Shown here: piece after piece, positions 1-5,934 of the stretch
Position numbering within the stretch: the first letter of the stretch is position 1
How the letters are laid out: every line of letters begins with the position of its first letter
Assembly: GCA_023460155.1 (NCBI GenBank)
Contig: JAEWRF010000148.1
Coordinates: forward strand, 1-8,907
DNA: 8,907 nt
Direction: 5' to 3'
Source: Bacillota bacterium
GTDB taxonomy: Bacteria; Bacillota; Clostridia; Oscillospirales; Acutalibacteraceae
The notes under the pieces: generated by a model
The model's database searches: none
What the model saw: only the letters and a program-made list of their open reading frames with translations
Told to the model about the DNA's origin: nothing
Made by a program: the position numbers and the translations under genes

Positions 1-222
1 GCCCGTGTACAGCCCCCCACGGACAAGGGCCGCCGCCTGAAGATTTATTATCTTACGCAGGCTTCCGCCGCGCCGCCGACCTTTGTCTTCTTTGTGAATT
101 CCGCCCAGCTGTTCCATTTTTCCTATCAGCGCTACATGGAAAACTGCATTCGGGATACCTTCGGCCTGAAGGGCACGCCGATCCGGATTGTCGTGCACGA
201 GCGGGGAGAAAAAGAAAAATAA
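1..222 (+). CDS. der: GTPase Der (EngA), C-terminal fragment
   Basis: This is the last 73 codons of a gene that begins before the window. The reading frame is open from base 1 and ends in TAA at 220-222. The peptide matches the C-terminal KH-like domain of Der: a basic PPTDKGRRLKIYYLTQ stretch, then FVFFVNSAQLFHFSYQRYME, then CIRDTFGLKGTPIRI, and a charged tail (ERGEKEK). Der is a double-GTPase-domain protein that associates with the 50S subunit during late ribosome assembly, and the KH-like domain sits between the two G domains and contacts RNA. Both GTPase domains lie outside the window, so only the C-terminal domain is directly seen. No overlapping downstream gene exists; a strong hairpin follows 11 nt after the stop. 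Identification rests on remembered family sequence and is strong. Confidence 0.9.
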   Translation, partial: ARVQPPTDKGRRLKIYYLTQASAAPPTFVFFVNSAQLFHFSYQRYMENCIRDTFGLKGTPIRIVVHERGEKEK

Positions 223-233
223 ACGGATACGAA

Positions 234-275
234 AAGCGGCCGGTCCCGAAGCAAAAGCTTCGGGACCGGCCGCTT
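234..275 (+). terminator. Strong perfect hairpin after der, no U-tract
   Basis: A perfect 19-bp inverted repeat (arms 234-252 and 257-275) encloses an AAAA tetraloop. The stem is GC-rich and reads AAGCGGCCGGTCCCGAAGC on the left arm. It begins 11 nt after the der stop. The bases that follow (AGCGTCGG) contain no T-run on either side, so it is not a canonical intrinsic terminator. It may still halt transcription, act together with the T-rich element at 300-325, or protect the 3' end of der mRNA. The structure is seen directly; the function is inference. Confidence 0.6.
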
Positions 276-299
276 AGCGTCGGCGGAGTTTTGACCGTT

Positions 300-325
300 G
301 GATGAGAAATCCTTTTTTTCTTTTT
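300..325 (+). terminator. Weak hairpin followed by a long T-tract
   Basis: A short stem GGAT/ATCC (300-303 and 309-312) with a GAGAA loop is followed at once by seven T, a C and five more T (313-325). The T-tract is that of an intrinsic terminator but the 4-bp stem is weak, so the element may only work together with the strong hairpin 25 nt upstream. It lies just before the promoter of the flippase gene. It could equally be simple AT-rich promoter-proximal DNA. Confidence 0.3.
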
Positions 326-332
326 ATGCGCA

Positions 333-358
333 TTGTCAGAAAAGAATTATGCTATAAT
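333..358 (+). promoter_or_regulatory. Extended -10 promoter for the flippase gene
   Basis: A perfect TATAAT lies at 353-358, with TG at 350-351 and one base between, giving an extended -10 (TGCTATAAT). The best -35 candidate, TTGTCA at 333-338, is only 14 bp away, so recognition probably relies on the extended -10. The predicted start near 365 leaves a leader of about 45 nt before the ATG at 411. Confidence 0.65.
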
Positions 359-410
359 AATAATTCAATCTTAAAAACAATAAGCATTTATTCCGAAAGG
401 CAGTGAATTC

Positions 411-1943
411 ATGCGGAGCGAAAACTCCATTCGAAATATCACCGTTAATGTTACCAGTCAGCTGGTAAGCGTTATCATGAGCTTCCTGTGCCGAACCGTT
501 TTTATTTGGGTGCTCGGCGAAACCTACCTTGGCGTGAGCGGCCTGTTCACCAACATTTTGACCCTGCTTTCCCTTGCGGATCTCGGTGTGGGAACGGCAA
601 TCAGTTTCAGCATGTATCAGCCGCTTGCGCAGGGGGACCGGAAAAAAGTAGGGGCGCTGATGGCGCTTTACCGGAAGGCGTACCATGGGATCGGTCTCGT
701 GGTGGCTGTGATCGGTCTGGCACTTGCTCCGTTTTATCAGTTCTTTATCGATAAGCCGTCTGAAATTCCGAATCTTACGCTGATCTATTTCCTTTATCTT
801 TTTAATACGATTCTTACGTATTTCTTTTCCTACAAACAGTCCATCATTATGGCCGACCAGAAAGGCTATATCTGTTCGCTGTATCAGTACGGCTTCAGCA
901 TTACGCAGAATATCTTACAGATCATCCTTCTGCTCGTTACAAAGAATTTTCTGATCTATCTCGGCTTACAGATCCTTTTTGGATTTTTCACGAACTTCTT
1001 CCTGTCAAAAAAAGCGGAAGCAATGTATCCGTATCTCAAAAAATACGAAAAGGCGATTCTCAGTAAGACCGACCGCACATTAATCTTTAAGAATATTCGG
1101 GCGATGTTCATCAACCGCGCGGGTGGTGCCGTAGTCAACGGGACGGATAACATCCTGATTTCAAAATTCTTCGGGCTTGCCAGCGTCGGAATCTATTCAA
1201 ACTATTTTCTGATCACCACTACATTGAACAATCTGATTGCCCAGATTTTTAATGGAATCACGGCAAGCGTCGGGAACCTAGGGGCTACGGAAGAAGAGCG
1301 GAAATCCTATAAGGTCTTTCGGTCTGTGAATTTTGCTGGTTTCTGGATTTTCAGCTTTTCTTCAATCTGCCTTTTTTGTCTGCTAAATCCGTTTATCAAA
1401 TTCATCTGCATGGGGAAGGATCTTCTTTTCCCGGTTGAAGTCGTTTTTCTGATCGTTTTAAACTTTTACGTAACCGGAATGCGGCAGGCCACCATCACGT
1501 TTAAAAACGCGTTCGGGCTGTTTTGGTACGACCGGTACCGGTCGATTGTTGAAGCGGCTGTCAACCTCGGTATGTCGATCCTGCTGGCACATACTATCGG
1601 TATTTCCGGGATTTTTCTCGGCACGTTAATCAGCACCGTGACCGTTGACCTCTGGGTAGAGCCCCTGGTTCTGTTCCGACACGGGTTCCATCATAAGCTG
1701 ACGCCGTATTTTCTTCGTTATGCATTCTACACGATTCTGACCTTCGCGGTGGGCTGGCTTACCTGGACTTGCTGCAATCTGGTCGCGAACCATACGTTCC
1801 TGGGCTTCGCTGCAAAATGCCTGATCTGCCTCATCCTTCCCAATTCGGTTTATCTGCTGATTTTCGGCAGAACCCGGGAATTTCAATATCTGCTTGGCAT
1901 GATCCATCTTCCGGCTGTTTTCCAAAGACATAAAAGTGCGTAA
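411..1943 (+). CDS. Wzx/MATE-like polysaccharide flippase
   Basis: This 510-residue protein is almost entirely hydrophobic, with roughly 12-14 membrane spans by eye. The N-terminal region (residues 1-70: NITVNVTSQLVSVIMSFLCR, then ETYLGVSGLFTNILTLLSLADLGVGTAI) is typical of Firmicute Wzx-type 'polysaccharide biosynthesis' transporters of the MATE/MVF superfamily. A basic cytoplasmic loop near residues 199-225 divides the two halves. Such proteins flip undecaprenyl-linked sugar repeat units across the membrane during capsule, teichuronic-type or exopolysaccharide synthesis. The exact substrate cannot be read from sequence. The ATG at 411 is preceded by GAAAGG (395-400) at an acceptable distance. 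It has its own promoter and a terminator-like hairpin after the stop, so it is monocistronic. No glycosyltransferase genes adjoin, which is unusual for Wzx. Its codons look more AT-rich than those of neighbouring genes, which may only reflect membrane composition. An amino-sugar or lipid II flippase role is possible. Confidence 0.85.
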   Translation: MRSENSIRNITVNVTSQLVSVIMSFLCRTVFIWVLGETYLGVSGLFTNILTLLSLADLGVGTAISFSMYQPLAQGDRKKVGALMALYRKAYHGIGLVVAVIGLALAPFYQFFIDKPSEIPNLTLIYFLYLFNTILTYFFSYKQSIIMADQKGYICSLYQYGFSITQNILQIILLLVTKNFLIYLGLQILFGFFTNFFLSKKAEAMYPYLKKYEKAILSKTDRTLIFKNIRAMFINRAGGAVVNGTDNILISKFFGLASVGIYSNYFLITTTLNNLIAQIFNGITASVGNLGATEEERKSYKVFRSVNFAGFWIFSFSSICLFCLLNPFIKFICMGKDLLFPVEVVFLIVLNFYVTGMRQATITFKNAFGLFWYDRYRSIVEAAVNLGMSILLAHTIGISGIFLGTLISTVTVDLWVEPLVLFRHGFHHKLTPYFLRYAFYTILTFAVGWLTWTCCNLVANHTFLGFAAKCLICLILPNSVYLLIFGRTREFQYLLGMIHLPAVFQRHKSA

Positions 1944-1980
1944 AAATGCCCGGGCTTCCGTTTCAGACGGAGCCCGGGCA
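1942..1980 (-). terminator. Terminator between convergent flippase and dedA
   Basis: Arms 1947-1961 and 1967-1980 form a stem of 9 plus 5 bp (TGCCCGGGC with GCCCGGGCA, then TCCGT with ACGGA) with one bulged T and a TTCAG loop. Read on the minus strand it is followed by TTTTT (complement of 1946-1942), so it is a good intrinsic terminator for dedA, whose stop lies 26 nt upstream. On the plus strand it directly follows the flippase stop but has no T-run, so termination there would be weaker. It probably serves both converging genes. Confidence 0.75.
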
Positions 1981-2006
1981 CATTCGTCGGAGGGGTGAGA
2001 AAGCGG

Positions 2007-2660
2007 CTATTCCGCGCCCTGAGCGGGATGCGCTTTATTGTGGAAAAGCGTGACGACAGCCGGCAGAACGGAAATGATTACGATGGCAATGACAATCAGA
2101 CTGAAATGGTTTTTAATGAATTCGATGTTCCCGAAGAAATACCCGAGGCCGAACATCAGCGAGACCCAGGAAACACCGCCGACGACATTATAGGACAGAA
2201 AATGCCGGTAGGACATTTCGCCGACTCCCGCGACAAACGGGGCAAAAGTGCGGACGATCGGCACAAACCGGGCGATGGTAATGGTCTTTCCGCCGTACTT
2301 ATCGAAAAAAGCGTTGGTCCGGTCGAGATATTCCTGCTTAATCAGGCGGACTTTCTGCCGCCCGTTGATTTTCTCCCGAAGAAAATATCCGATGTGGTAG
2401 TTCGCTGTGTCCCCCGCGACCGCGGCAATATAGAAAAGAACCAGCAAAAGAGGCACGTTGATCGGCCCTCCGGCTCCGGCGATTGCGGCGGCGGCAAAGA
2501 TCAGGGAATCCCCCGGTAAGAACGGCGTAACCACAAGCCCCGTTTCCAAAAAGATGACGGCAAACAGAAGAACATAGGCCAGGGTATTGTACTGACTGAG
2601 CAGAACATTCAGATATTGATCCAAATGCAGAAAAACGTCGACAATAAGAGCAAAATTCAA
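2007..2660 (-). CDS. DedA-family membrane protein
   Basis: This is a DedA (SNARE-associated/VTT domain) integral membrane protein of 217 residues from the chosen start. Family hallmarks are visible: FLETGLVVTPFLPGDSLIF in the first third, AGDTANYHIGYFLRE in the middle, and the conserved FVPIVRTFAPFVAGVGEM segment with its two arginines. Several hydrophobic spans follow, ending in a short polar tail. DedA proteins are proton-linked transporters, and some recycle undecaprenyl phosphate across the membrane; which lipid this one handles is not known. I start it at the TTG at 2660 because AAAGGAG (2675-2669) precedes it by 8 nt. The frame stays open upstream to another TTG at 2735, but that extension spans this ribosome binding site, contains possible promoter sequence and has no SD. 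The gene converges on the flippase and ends at a shared hairpin. A link between the two through undecaprenyl phosphate is speculative. Confidence 0.88.
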   Translation of the reverse strand: MNFALIVDVFLHLDQYLNVLLSQYNTLAYVLLFAVIFLETGLVVTPFLPGDSLIFAAAAIAGAGGPINVPLLLVLFYIAAVAGDTANYHIGYFLREKINGRQKVRLIKQEYLDRTNAFFDKYGGKTITIARFVPIVRTFAPFVAGVGEMSYRHFLSYNVVGGVSWVSLMFGLGYFFGNIEFIKNHFSLIVIAIVIISVLPAVVTLFHNKAHPAQGAE

Positions 2661-2668
2661 AATGCAAA

Positions 2669-2675
2669 CTCCTTT
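2669..2675 (-). promoter_or_regulatory. Ribosome binding site fixing the dedA TTG start
   Basis: AAAGGAG on the minus strand (2675-2669) is a near-perfect Shine-Dalgarno sequence with an 8-nt gap to TTG at 2660-2658. No ATG or GTG lies at a suitable distance in the frame, so it decides the start in favour of the non-ATG codon. Confidence 0.8.
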
Positions 2676-2685
2676 GTTGAATTTT

Positions 2686-2803
2686 ATGATAGAATAGCGG
2701 CCTAATAAGAAAAAAGGAAGGCTCACTGTGATCAAAAATCGGTTTTATATTATTATATCCGACGGAGATGTCGGAATTATCGCCAAAAGATCAACAAATT
2801 GTT
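2686..2803 (-). promoter_or_regulatory. Candidate dedA upstream regulatory region
   Basis: The stretch between the rpmB terminator and dedA has no convincing gene. On the minus strand it holds a perfect TATAAT (2757-2752) and a nearer TATCAT (2691-2686), neither with a good -35 box. Directly upstream of TATAAT is the inverted repeat TCCGAC-N6-GTCGGA (2758-2775), and further up the palindrome AACAA-A-TTGTT (2793-2803). The repeats sit where an activator or repressor would bind, but no regulator can be named. Which -10 is used is undecided. Confidence 0.35.
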
Positions 2804-2835
2804 ACGCAGAACAGATCGGAAGCGATCATGGTTAT

Positions 2836-2860
2836 AAAAAAAAGAGCCCGACGAGGGCTC
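2836..2860 (-). terminator. Intrinsic terminator of rpmB
   Basis: On the minus strand GAGCCC (2860-2855), loop TCGTC and GGGCTC (2849-2844) form a GC-rich 6-bp stem, followed by eight T (2843-2836). It begins 31 nt after the rpmB stop. This is a textbook rho-independent terminator. Confidence 0.9.
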
Positions 2861-2891
2861 CTTGCGTGAGCAATTCAATTTCACAGGGGAA

Positions 2892-3080
2892 TCAGACGGC
2901 GCGCTGCACTTTACCAGAACGCAGGCAGCGGGTGCAGGCGTAAATCCTTTTCGGGGAACCATTCACAATCGCCTTTACACGCATTACGTTCGGTTTCCAG
3001 GAGCGGTTTGAACGCCTGTGGGAATGGGAAACCTGTATACCAAAAGCAATATCCTTGCCGCAAATTTCACATTTTGCCAT
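2892..3080 (-). CDS. rpmB: 50S ribosomal protein L28
   Basis: This 62-residue basic protein is full length for bacterial L28, a component of the large ribosomal subunit. It begins MAKCEICGKD and contains the characteristic GIQVSHSHRRSNRSWKPN segment, followed by KRIYACTRCLRSGKV. Two CxxC pairs (Cys4/Cys7 and Cys49/Cys52) show the zinc-binding (C+) form of the protein rather than the zinc-independent paralogue made under zinc starvation. The ATG at 3080 is preceded by AAGGAGG (3096-3090) with a 9-nt gap, a very strong ribosome binding site. It is monocistronic, with its own promoter candidate and a clear terminator, and is transcribed away from the site-2 protease operon. Confidence 0.97.
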   Translation of the reverse strand: MAKCEICGKDIAFGIQVSHSHRRSNRSWKPNVMRVKAIVNGSPKRIYACTRCLRSGKVQRAV

Positions 3081-3124
3081 ATTTCTGCACCTCCTTCAAA
3101 AGGCTGTCAAAAAGCAACAGTATT

Positions 3125-3153
3125 ATGTTATCAGATTTATGACACAAATGCAA
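3125..3153 (-). promoter_or_regulatory. Candidate rpmB promoter
   Basis: On the minus strand TTGCAT (3153-3148) and TAACAT (3130-3125) are 17 bp apart. An overlapping CATAAT three bases further is an alternative -10. The predicted transcript start near 3118 gives a leader of about 40 nt. The boxes are imperfect (3/6 and 4/6 matches), yet position and spacing fit. Confidence 0.5.
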
Positions 3154-3218
3154 GCGTTTTTTCCGATTTTTCCGGCAATTCCGTAAACTGAGGCACAAAG
3201 GCAAAATTGGCCGTTTGC

Positions 3219-3247
3219 TTGTTTTTTAATCCGACAGGTATTATAAT
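3219..3247 (+). promoter_or_regulatory. Promoter of the site-2 protease/scpAB operon
   Basis: TTGTTT (3219-3224) and a perfect TATAAT (3242-3247) are separated by exactly 17 bp, a good sigma-A promoter. Transcription would start near 3254, only a few bases before the AAAGGAG (3258-3264) of the first gene, so the leader is very short, about 19 nt. It is divergent to the rpmB promoter. No other strong promoter was seen until 8400, so it may drive all seven genes. Confidence 0.7.
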
Positions 3248-3272
3248 GAATACCATTAAAGGAGCGTGTTTT

Positions 3273-3983
3273 ATGCTGATTGATATGATCCGTAACCTTC
3301 TTTCGGGAGGACCGGTCGATTTCTCTTCCATGGTTTCGCAGATTCTGGCAACCCTGTTTGTGATTTTCTGTATTCTGCCGCTTCATGAATACGCTCACGC
3401 ATGGGCTGCTTCCAAATTGGGCGATAACACCGCGCGCTACGGCGGACGGCTGTCGCTGAATCCGCTGGTGAGCTTCGACCCGTTCGGCGCGCTGTTTCTG
3501 CTCCTTTTTGGGTTCGGCTGGGCCAAACCGGTTCCGATCGATACGCGGTACTTTAAAAAGCCGAAGCGCGATATGGCACTGACTGCTTTGGCCGGGCCGC
3601 TTTCGAATTTTCTCGCCGCCTGGATCGGGGCGCTGATTTATTTTGGAATTCTTGCCGGCGTCCAGTCGGCTTACGGCTCCTACCTTATGACGCCTGCCTT
3701 TGTTACACATTTCTTTTCCGCTTATATCGGAATCAACGTCGCGTTGGCTGTTTTCAACCTGATTCCCATTCCGCCGCTGGACGGCTCCAAAATACTGGGC
3801 GCGTTCCTTTCCGACCGGGCACTGTATAATTATTACCGCTACCAGAACATCATTGTCATGATTGCGTTCGTTGTTCTGTTCAGCGGTTTGCTGGATGGAC
3901 CGATCGGTTTTCTGCAAAAGCTCTGTTTGGGCGGCGTCCAGTGGCTTGCCCTGCTGCCGTATCATCTGTTCGGCGTGCTGTAA
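3273..3983 (+). CDS. Site-2 protease family (M50) zinc metalloprotease
   Basis: This 236-residue membrane protein has the two hallmarks of the M50 intramembrane metalloproteases. The zinc-binding HEYAH is at residues 38-42 inside the first span, and NLIPIPPLDG at 162-171 supplies the third zinc ligand (Asp170). Between them are GGRLSLNPLVSFDP (58-70) and ALAGPLSNFLAAW (105-117), as in the short YwhC-like branch without a PDZ domain. These enzymes cut membrane-embedded substrates; the target here is unknown. I start at ATG 3273 because AAAGGAG (3258-3264) lies 8 nt before it; the frame is open further upstream but that would run through the promoter. scpA starts 14 nt after the stop, and a site-2 protease ahead of scpA is, from memory, common in Clostridia. 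The family call is firm. Confidence 0.92.
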   Translation: MLIDMIRNLLSGGPVDFSSMVSQILATLFVIFCILPLHEYAHAWAASKLGDNTARYGGRLSLNPLVSFDPFGALFLLLFGFGWAKPVPIDTRYFKKPKRDMALTALAGPLSNFLAAWIGALIYFGILAGVQSAYGSYLMTPAFVTHFFSAYIGINVALAVFNLIPIPPLDGSKILGAFLSDRALYNYYRYQNIIVMIAFVVLFSGLLDGPIGFLQKLCLGGVQWLALLPYHLFGVL

Positions 3984-3997
3984 TAAAAAACAGAAAT

Positions 3998-4708
3998 ATG
4001 GAAACGATATGCTATAAACTGGAAACTTTCGAGGGCCCGCTCGACCTGCTCCTACATCTGATTGCCAAAAACAAGCTGGATATCCGCGATATCCCCATTA
4101 CGGAGCTGGTCGACCAGTACCTGCATCACATTGCCATCCTGCAGGAGCAGAATATGGAAGTTGCCAGCGAGTTTCTGGAGATGGCCGCGCGCCTTGTGTA
4201 TCTGAAGACTGTCTCACTGCTGCCGGAAAGCGAGGAAGCCGAAGAGCTGAAACAGGAGCTCAGCGGCCAGCTGCTTGAGTATCAGGAGTGCAGACGCATC
4301 GCCGGCCTTCTGTCGGAGCAGTTTTCCCAGGATTCCTTTGCCCGAAAGCCGGAGCGGCTTGAAATCGACCTCACCTACCGCGGACATCACACTCCGCAGG
4401 AGCTTCTCGCCGCTTACCTCGGCGCGGCTGGGCGCGGCAAGCGCCGCATTCCGCCTTCGCCGGAGGAGTTTTCCGGAATTGTGCGGCGCAGAATCGTCTC
4501 CGTTTCGTCCCGGATTATTTTTGTCCTGCGTCACCTTCGCCGGACGGGCACAGGGAGCTATGCGGATTTTTTTCGGAGCGGCGGGCGTTCCGACTGGATC
4601 GCGACCTTTCTGGCTCTGCTGGAACTGGTGCGCGGCAAGCGTGTGCGCATGACCGGCGCGGACGGCCTTACGGTAACACTGATGGAAGGCGGAAGACATG
4701 GAGATTAA
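3998..4708 (+). CDS. scpA: Segregation and condensation protein A
   Basis: ScpA is the kleisin subunit of the SMC-ScpAB condensin that compacts and segregates chromosomes. The 236-residue protein opens with the signature FEGPLDLLLHLIAKNKLDI (residues 11-29), part of the N-terminal domain that contacts the SMC coiled-coil neck. A helical EFLEMAARLVYLKTVSLLP follows near 58-76 and then the ScpB-binding middle region. The C-terminal winged helix near 170-236 binds the SMC head. I start at ATG 3998, 14 nt after the protease stop. The leader AATAAAAAACAGAAAT has no recognisable Shine-Dalgarno, so translation may depend on coupling to the upstream gene. The open frame continues upstream into the protease gene, but those residues do not look like ScpA. 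Its last 11 bases overlap scpB. Confidence 0.95.
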   Translation: METICYKLETFEGPLDLLLHLIAKNKLDIRDIPITELVDQYLHHIAILQEQNMEVASEFLEMAARLVYLKTVSLLPESEEAEELKQELSGQLLEYQECRRIAGLLSEQFSQDSFARKPERLEIDLTYRGHHTPQELLAAYLGAAGRGKRRIPPSPEEFSGIVRRRIVSVSSRIIFVLRHLRRTGTGSYADFFRSGGRSDWIATFLALLELVRGKRVRMTGADGLTVTLMEGGRHGD

Positions 4709-5246
4709 AAAGCTGCAGGGAGCTGCGGAGGCGATTCTGTTCGCCTGCGGGGAGCCGGTAACTCTGGATCGGATGGCAGAGGTTCTGGGTTTGGACAGGT
4801 CCACGGCGGAAAAGCTGATGAAAAATCTGATGGACCGCTACGATTCGGAAGACGGCGGAATTCGGATTGTCCGTCTGGAAAACGGCTATCAGATGTGCAC
4901 GGATTCCCGGTATGCGGAACAGGTCCGCGCCGTGCTGGAGATCCGGCGCAACGCGCCGCTTTCGCAGGCGGCTATGGAGGTACTCGCCGTAATCGCCTAC
5001 AATCAGCCGGTCACCAAGGCATTTATTGAGCAGATCCGCGGGGTGGACTGTTCTGCGGTGCTCGGCGGCCTTCTCGAAAAAGGCCTCGCCGAAGAGCAGG
5101 GCCGCCTGGAACTGCCCGGCAGGCCGCTGATTTACGGGACAACCCGGGAATTCCTGCGGTGTCTCGGCATTTCCTCACTTTCTGAGCTTCCTCCGGTCAA
5201 ATCTTCCCGGGAACAGCCGGAAGACCCGGAAGAAGAAGCCGGTTAG
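4698..5246 (+). CDS. scpB: Segregation and condensation protein B
   Basis: ScpB is the KITE-type winged-helix partner that dimerises on ScpA in the SMC-ScpAB complex. The 182-residue product has two winged-helix domains. The N-terminal one begins KLQGAAEAILFACGEPVTLD (5-24), and the second includes the family hallmark LSQAAMEVLAVIAYNQPVT (88-106) and RGVDCSAVLGGLLEKGL (114-130). GRPLIYGTTREFL (141-153) and SLSELPP (160-166) close the fold, and an acidic tail follows. The ATG at 4698 overlaps the scpA end by 11 bp and is preceded by GGAAGG inside scpA, which suggests translational coupling and matched subunit amounts. Confidence 0.96.
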   Translation: MEIKKLQGAAEAILFACGEPVTLDRMAEVLGLDRSTAEKLMKNLMDRYDSEDGGIRIVRLENGYQMCTDSRYAEQVRAVLEIRRNAPLSQAAMEVLAVIAYNQPVTKAFIEQIRGVDCSAVLGGLLEKGLAEEQGRLELPGRPLIYGTTREFLRCLGISSLSELPPVKSSREQPEDPEEEAG

Positions 5247-5268
5247 GCGTCGGGAAAGCAGGGAGATC

Positions 5269-5934
5269 ATGACCGCATTGATTGTGACCGCGTCTATTTT
5301 ATTGTTCCTGGCGCTTCTTTTTTCGCTTCCGCTTACCTTTCGCGCCTGCTACCGGGAGGAATTCACCTTTGAACTGAGGTATCTGTTCCTTCGCTTCCGA
5401 ATTGTTCCCCGACCGGAGAAAAAACAGAAAAAGCCCGCAGAAGCCGCTCCTGCTGAAGAACCGGGAGAGAAAGCACCTTCCAGATTTCAGGAACTTCTGA
5501 AGAAGGAGGGCGTTTCCGGCCTGATCCGCCTTCTGCAGGAGCTGGCCGGTATTGCGAACGGCGCACTGAAGCGGCTGTTTGCGCATCTGACGGTCGACGA
5601 GTTTAATTTGGAGCTCCGCATCTCCGGCTCCGACGCCGGAAAGACGGCGCTGGAATATGCCGCCGCCTGCGGCGCTGTCTATCCCGCGGTGTCCGTTCTT
5701 CTGCGCGCGGTCCGCTACCGGGATTATTCGGTCCGCGTCCTGCCGGAGTTTCAGGGAAAAGGCGGCGCGGAATTTACTGTTCAGGCCCACGCCAGCCCGT
5801 TTTTTCTCTGTGTTCTGGCGGGTTACCTCGCAGTGCGGCTTTATAAAAGCGATTTTCGCAAGAAAATGATGGAAAATCAGAAAAATAAACAAAAAGGAAA
5901 GATGGTGTTACCACATGGCAGATCATCCGATTGA
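5269..5934 (+). CDS. DUF2953 domain membrane protein (YtfI-like)
   Basis: The 221-residue protein begins with one membrane span (about residues 3-22, ALIVTASILLFLALLFSLPL). A short strand-rich section follows (FELRYLFLRFRIVP), then a Lys/Ala/Glu-rich linker (about 50-70) and a region with HLTVDEFNLELRISGSDAGKTALEYAAACGAVYP (106-139) that resembles DUF2953. A hydrophobic stretch (SPFFLCVLAGYLAV, about 176-189) and a lysine-rich tail end it. The family has no established biochemical role; in B. subtilis its member YtfI is encoded beside ytfJ, and the same pairing occurs here. The ATG at 5269 is preceded by GGGAG (5261-5265), with an unusually short 3-nt gap. It starts 22 nt after scpB and its end overlaps gerW by 20 bp. 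The family call rests on the span, the central motif and the neighbour. Confidence 0.75.
   Translation: MTALIVTASILLFLALLFSLPLTFRACYREEFTFELRYLFLRFRIVPRPEKKQKKPAEAAPAEEPGEKAPSRFQELLKKEGVSGLIRLLQELAGIANGALKRLFAHLTVDEFNLELRISGSDAGKTALEYAAACGAVYPAVSVLLRAVRYRDYSVRVLPEFQGKGGAEFTVQAHASPFFLCVLAGYLAVRLYKSDFRKKMMENQKNKQKGKMVLPHGRSSD

Noticed and set aside
1995..2519. Plus-strand open frame of 174 codons opposite dedA
   Set aside because: It is highly polar, low complexity (Asp/Arg/Gly rich) and antisense to the DedA conserved motifs; no promoter or convincing start context.
2814..2827. Small dyad GATCG-GAAG-CGATC as a possible second terminator
   Set aside because: The 5-bp stem has no T-tract and lies beyond the strong rpmB terminator at 2836-2860.
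2728..2943. Short plus-strand open frame between dedA and rpmB
   Set aside because: It reads through the rpmB terminator and into the antisense of rpmB, and has no supporting motif; the preceding AAAAAGGAAG is likely chance.
3123..3965. Long minus-strand open frame (280 codons) opposite the site-2 protease gene
   Set aside because: Its translation is rich in Arg, Gln and Asn with no recognisable domain, and it is fully antisense to a gene with clear M50 motifs. It is a shadow of the high-GC third-position pattern.
4214..4804. Minus-strand open frame of 196 codons opposite scpA and scpB
   Set aside because: It crosses two well-identified genes and resembles no family; a codon-bias shadow.
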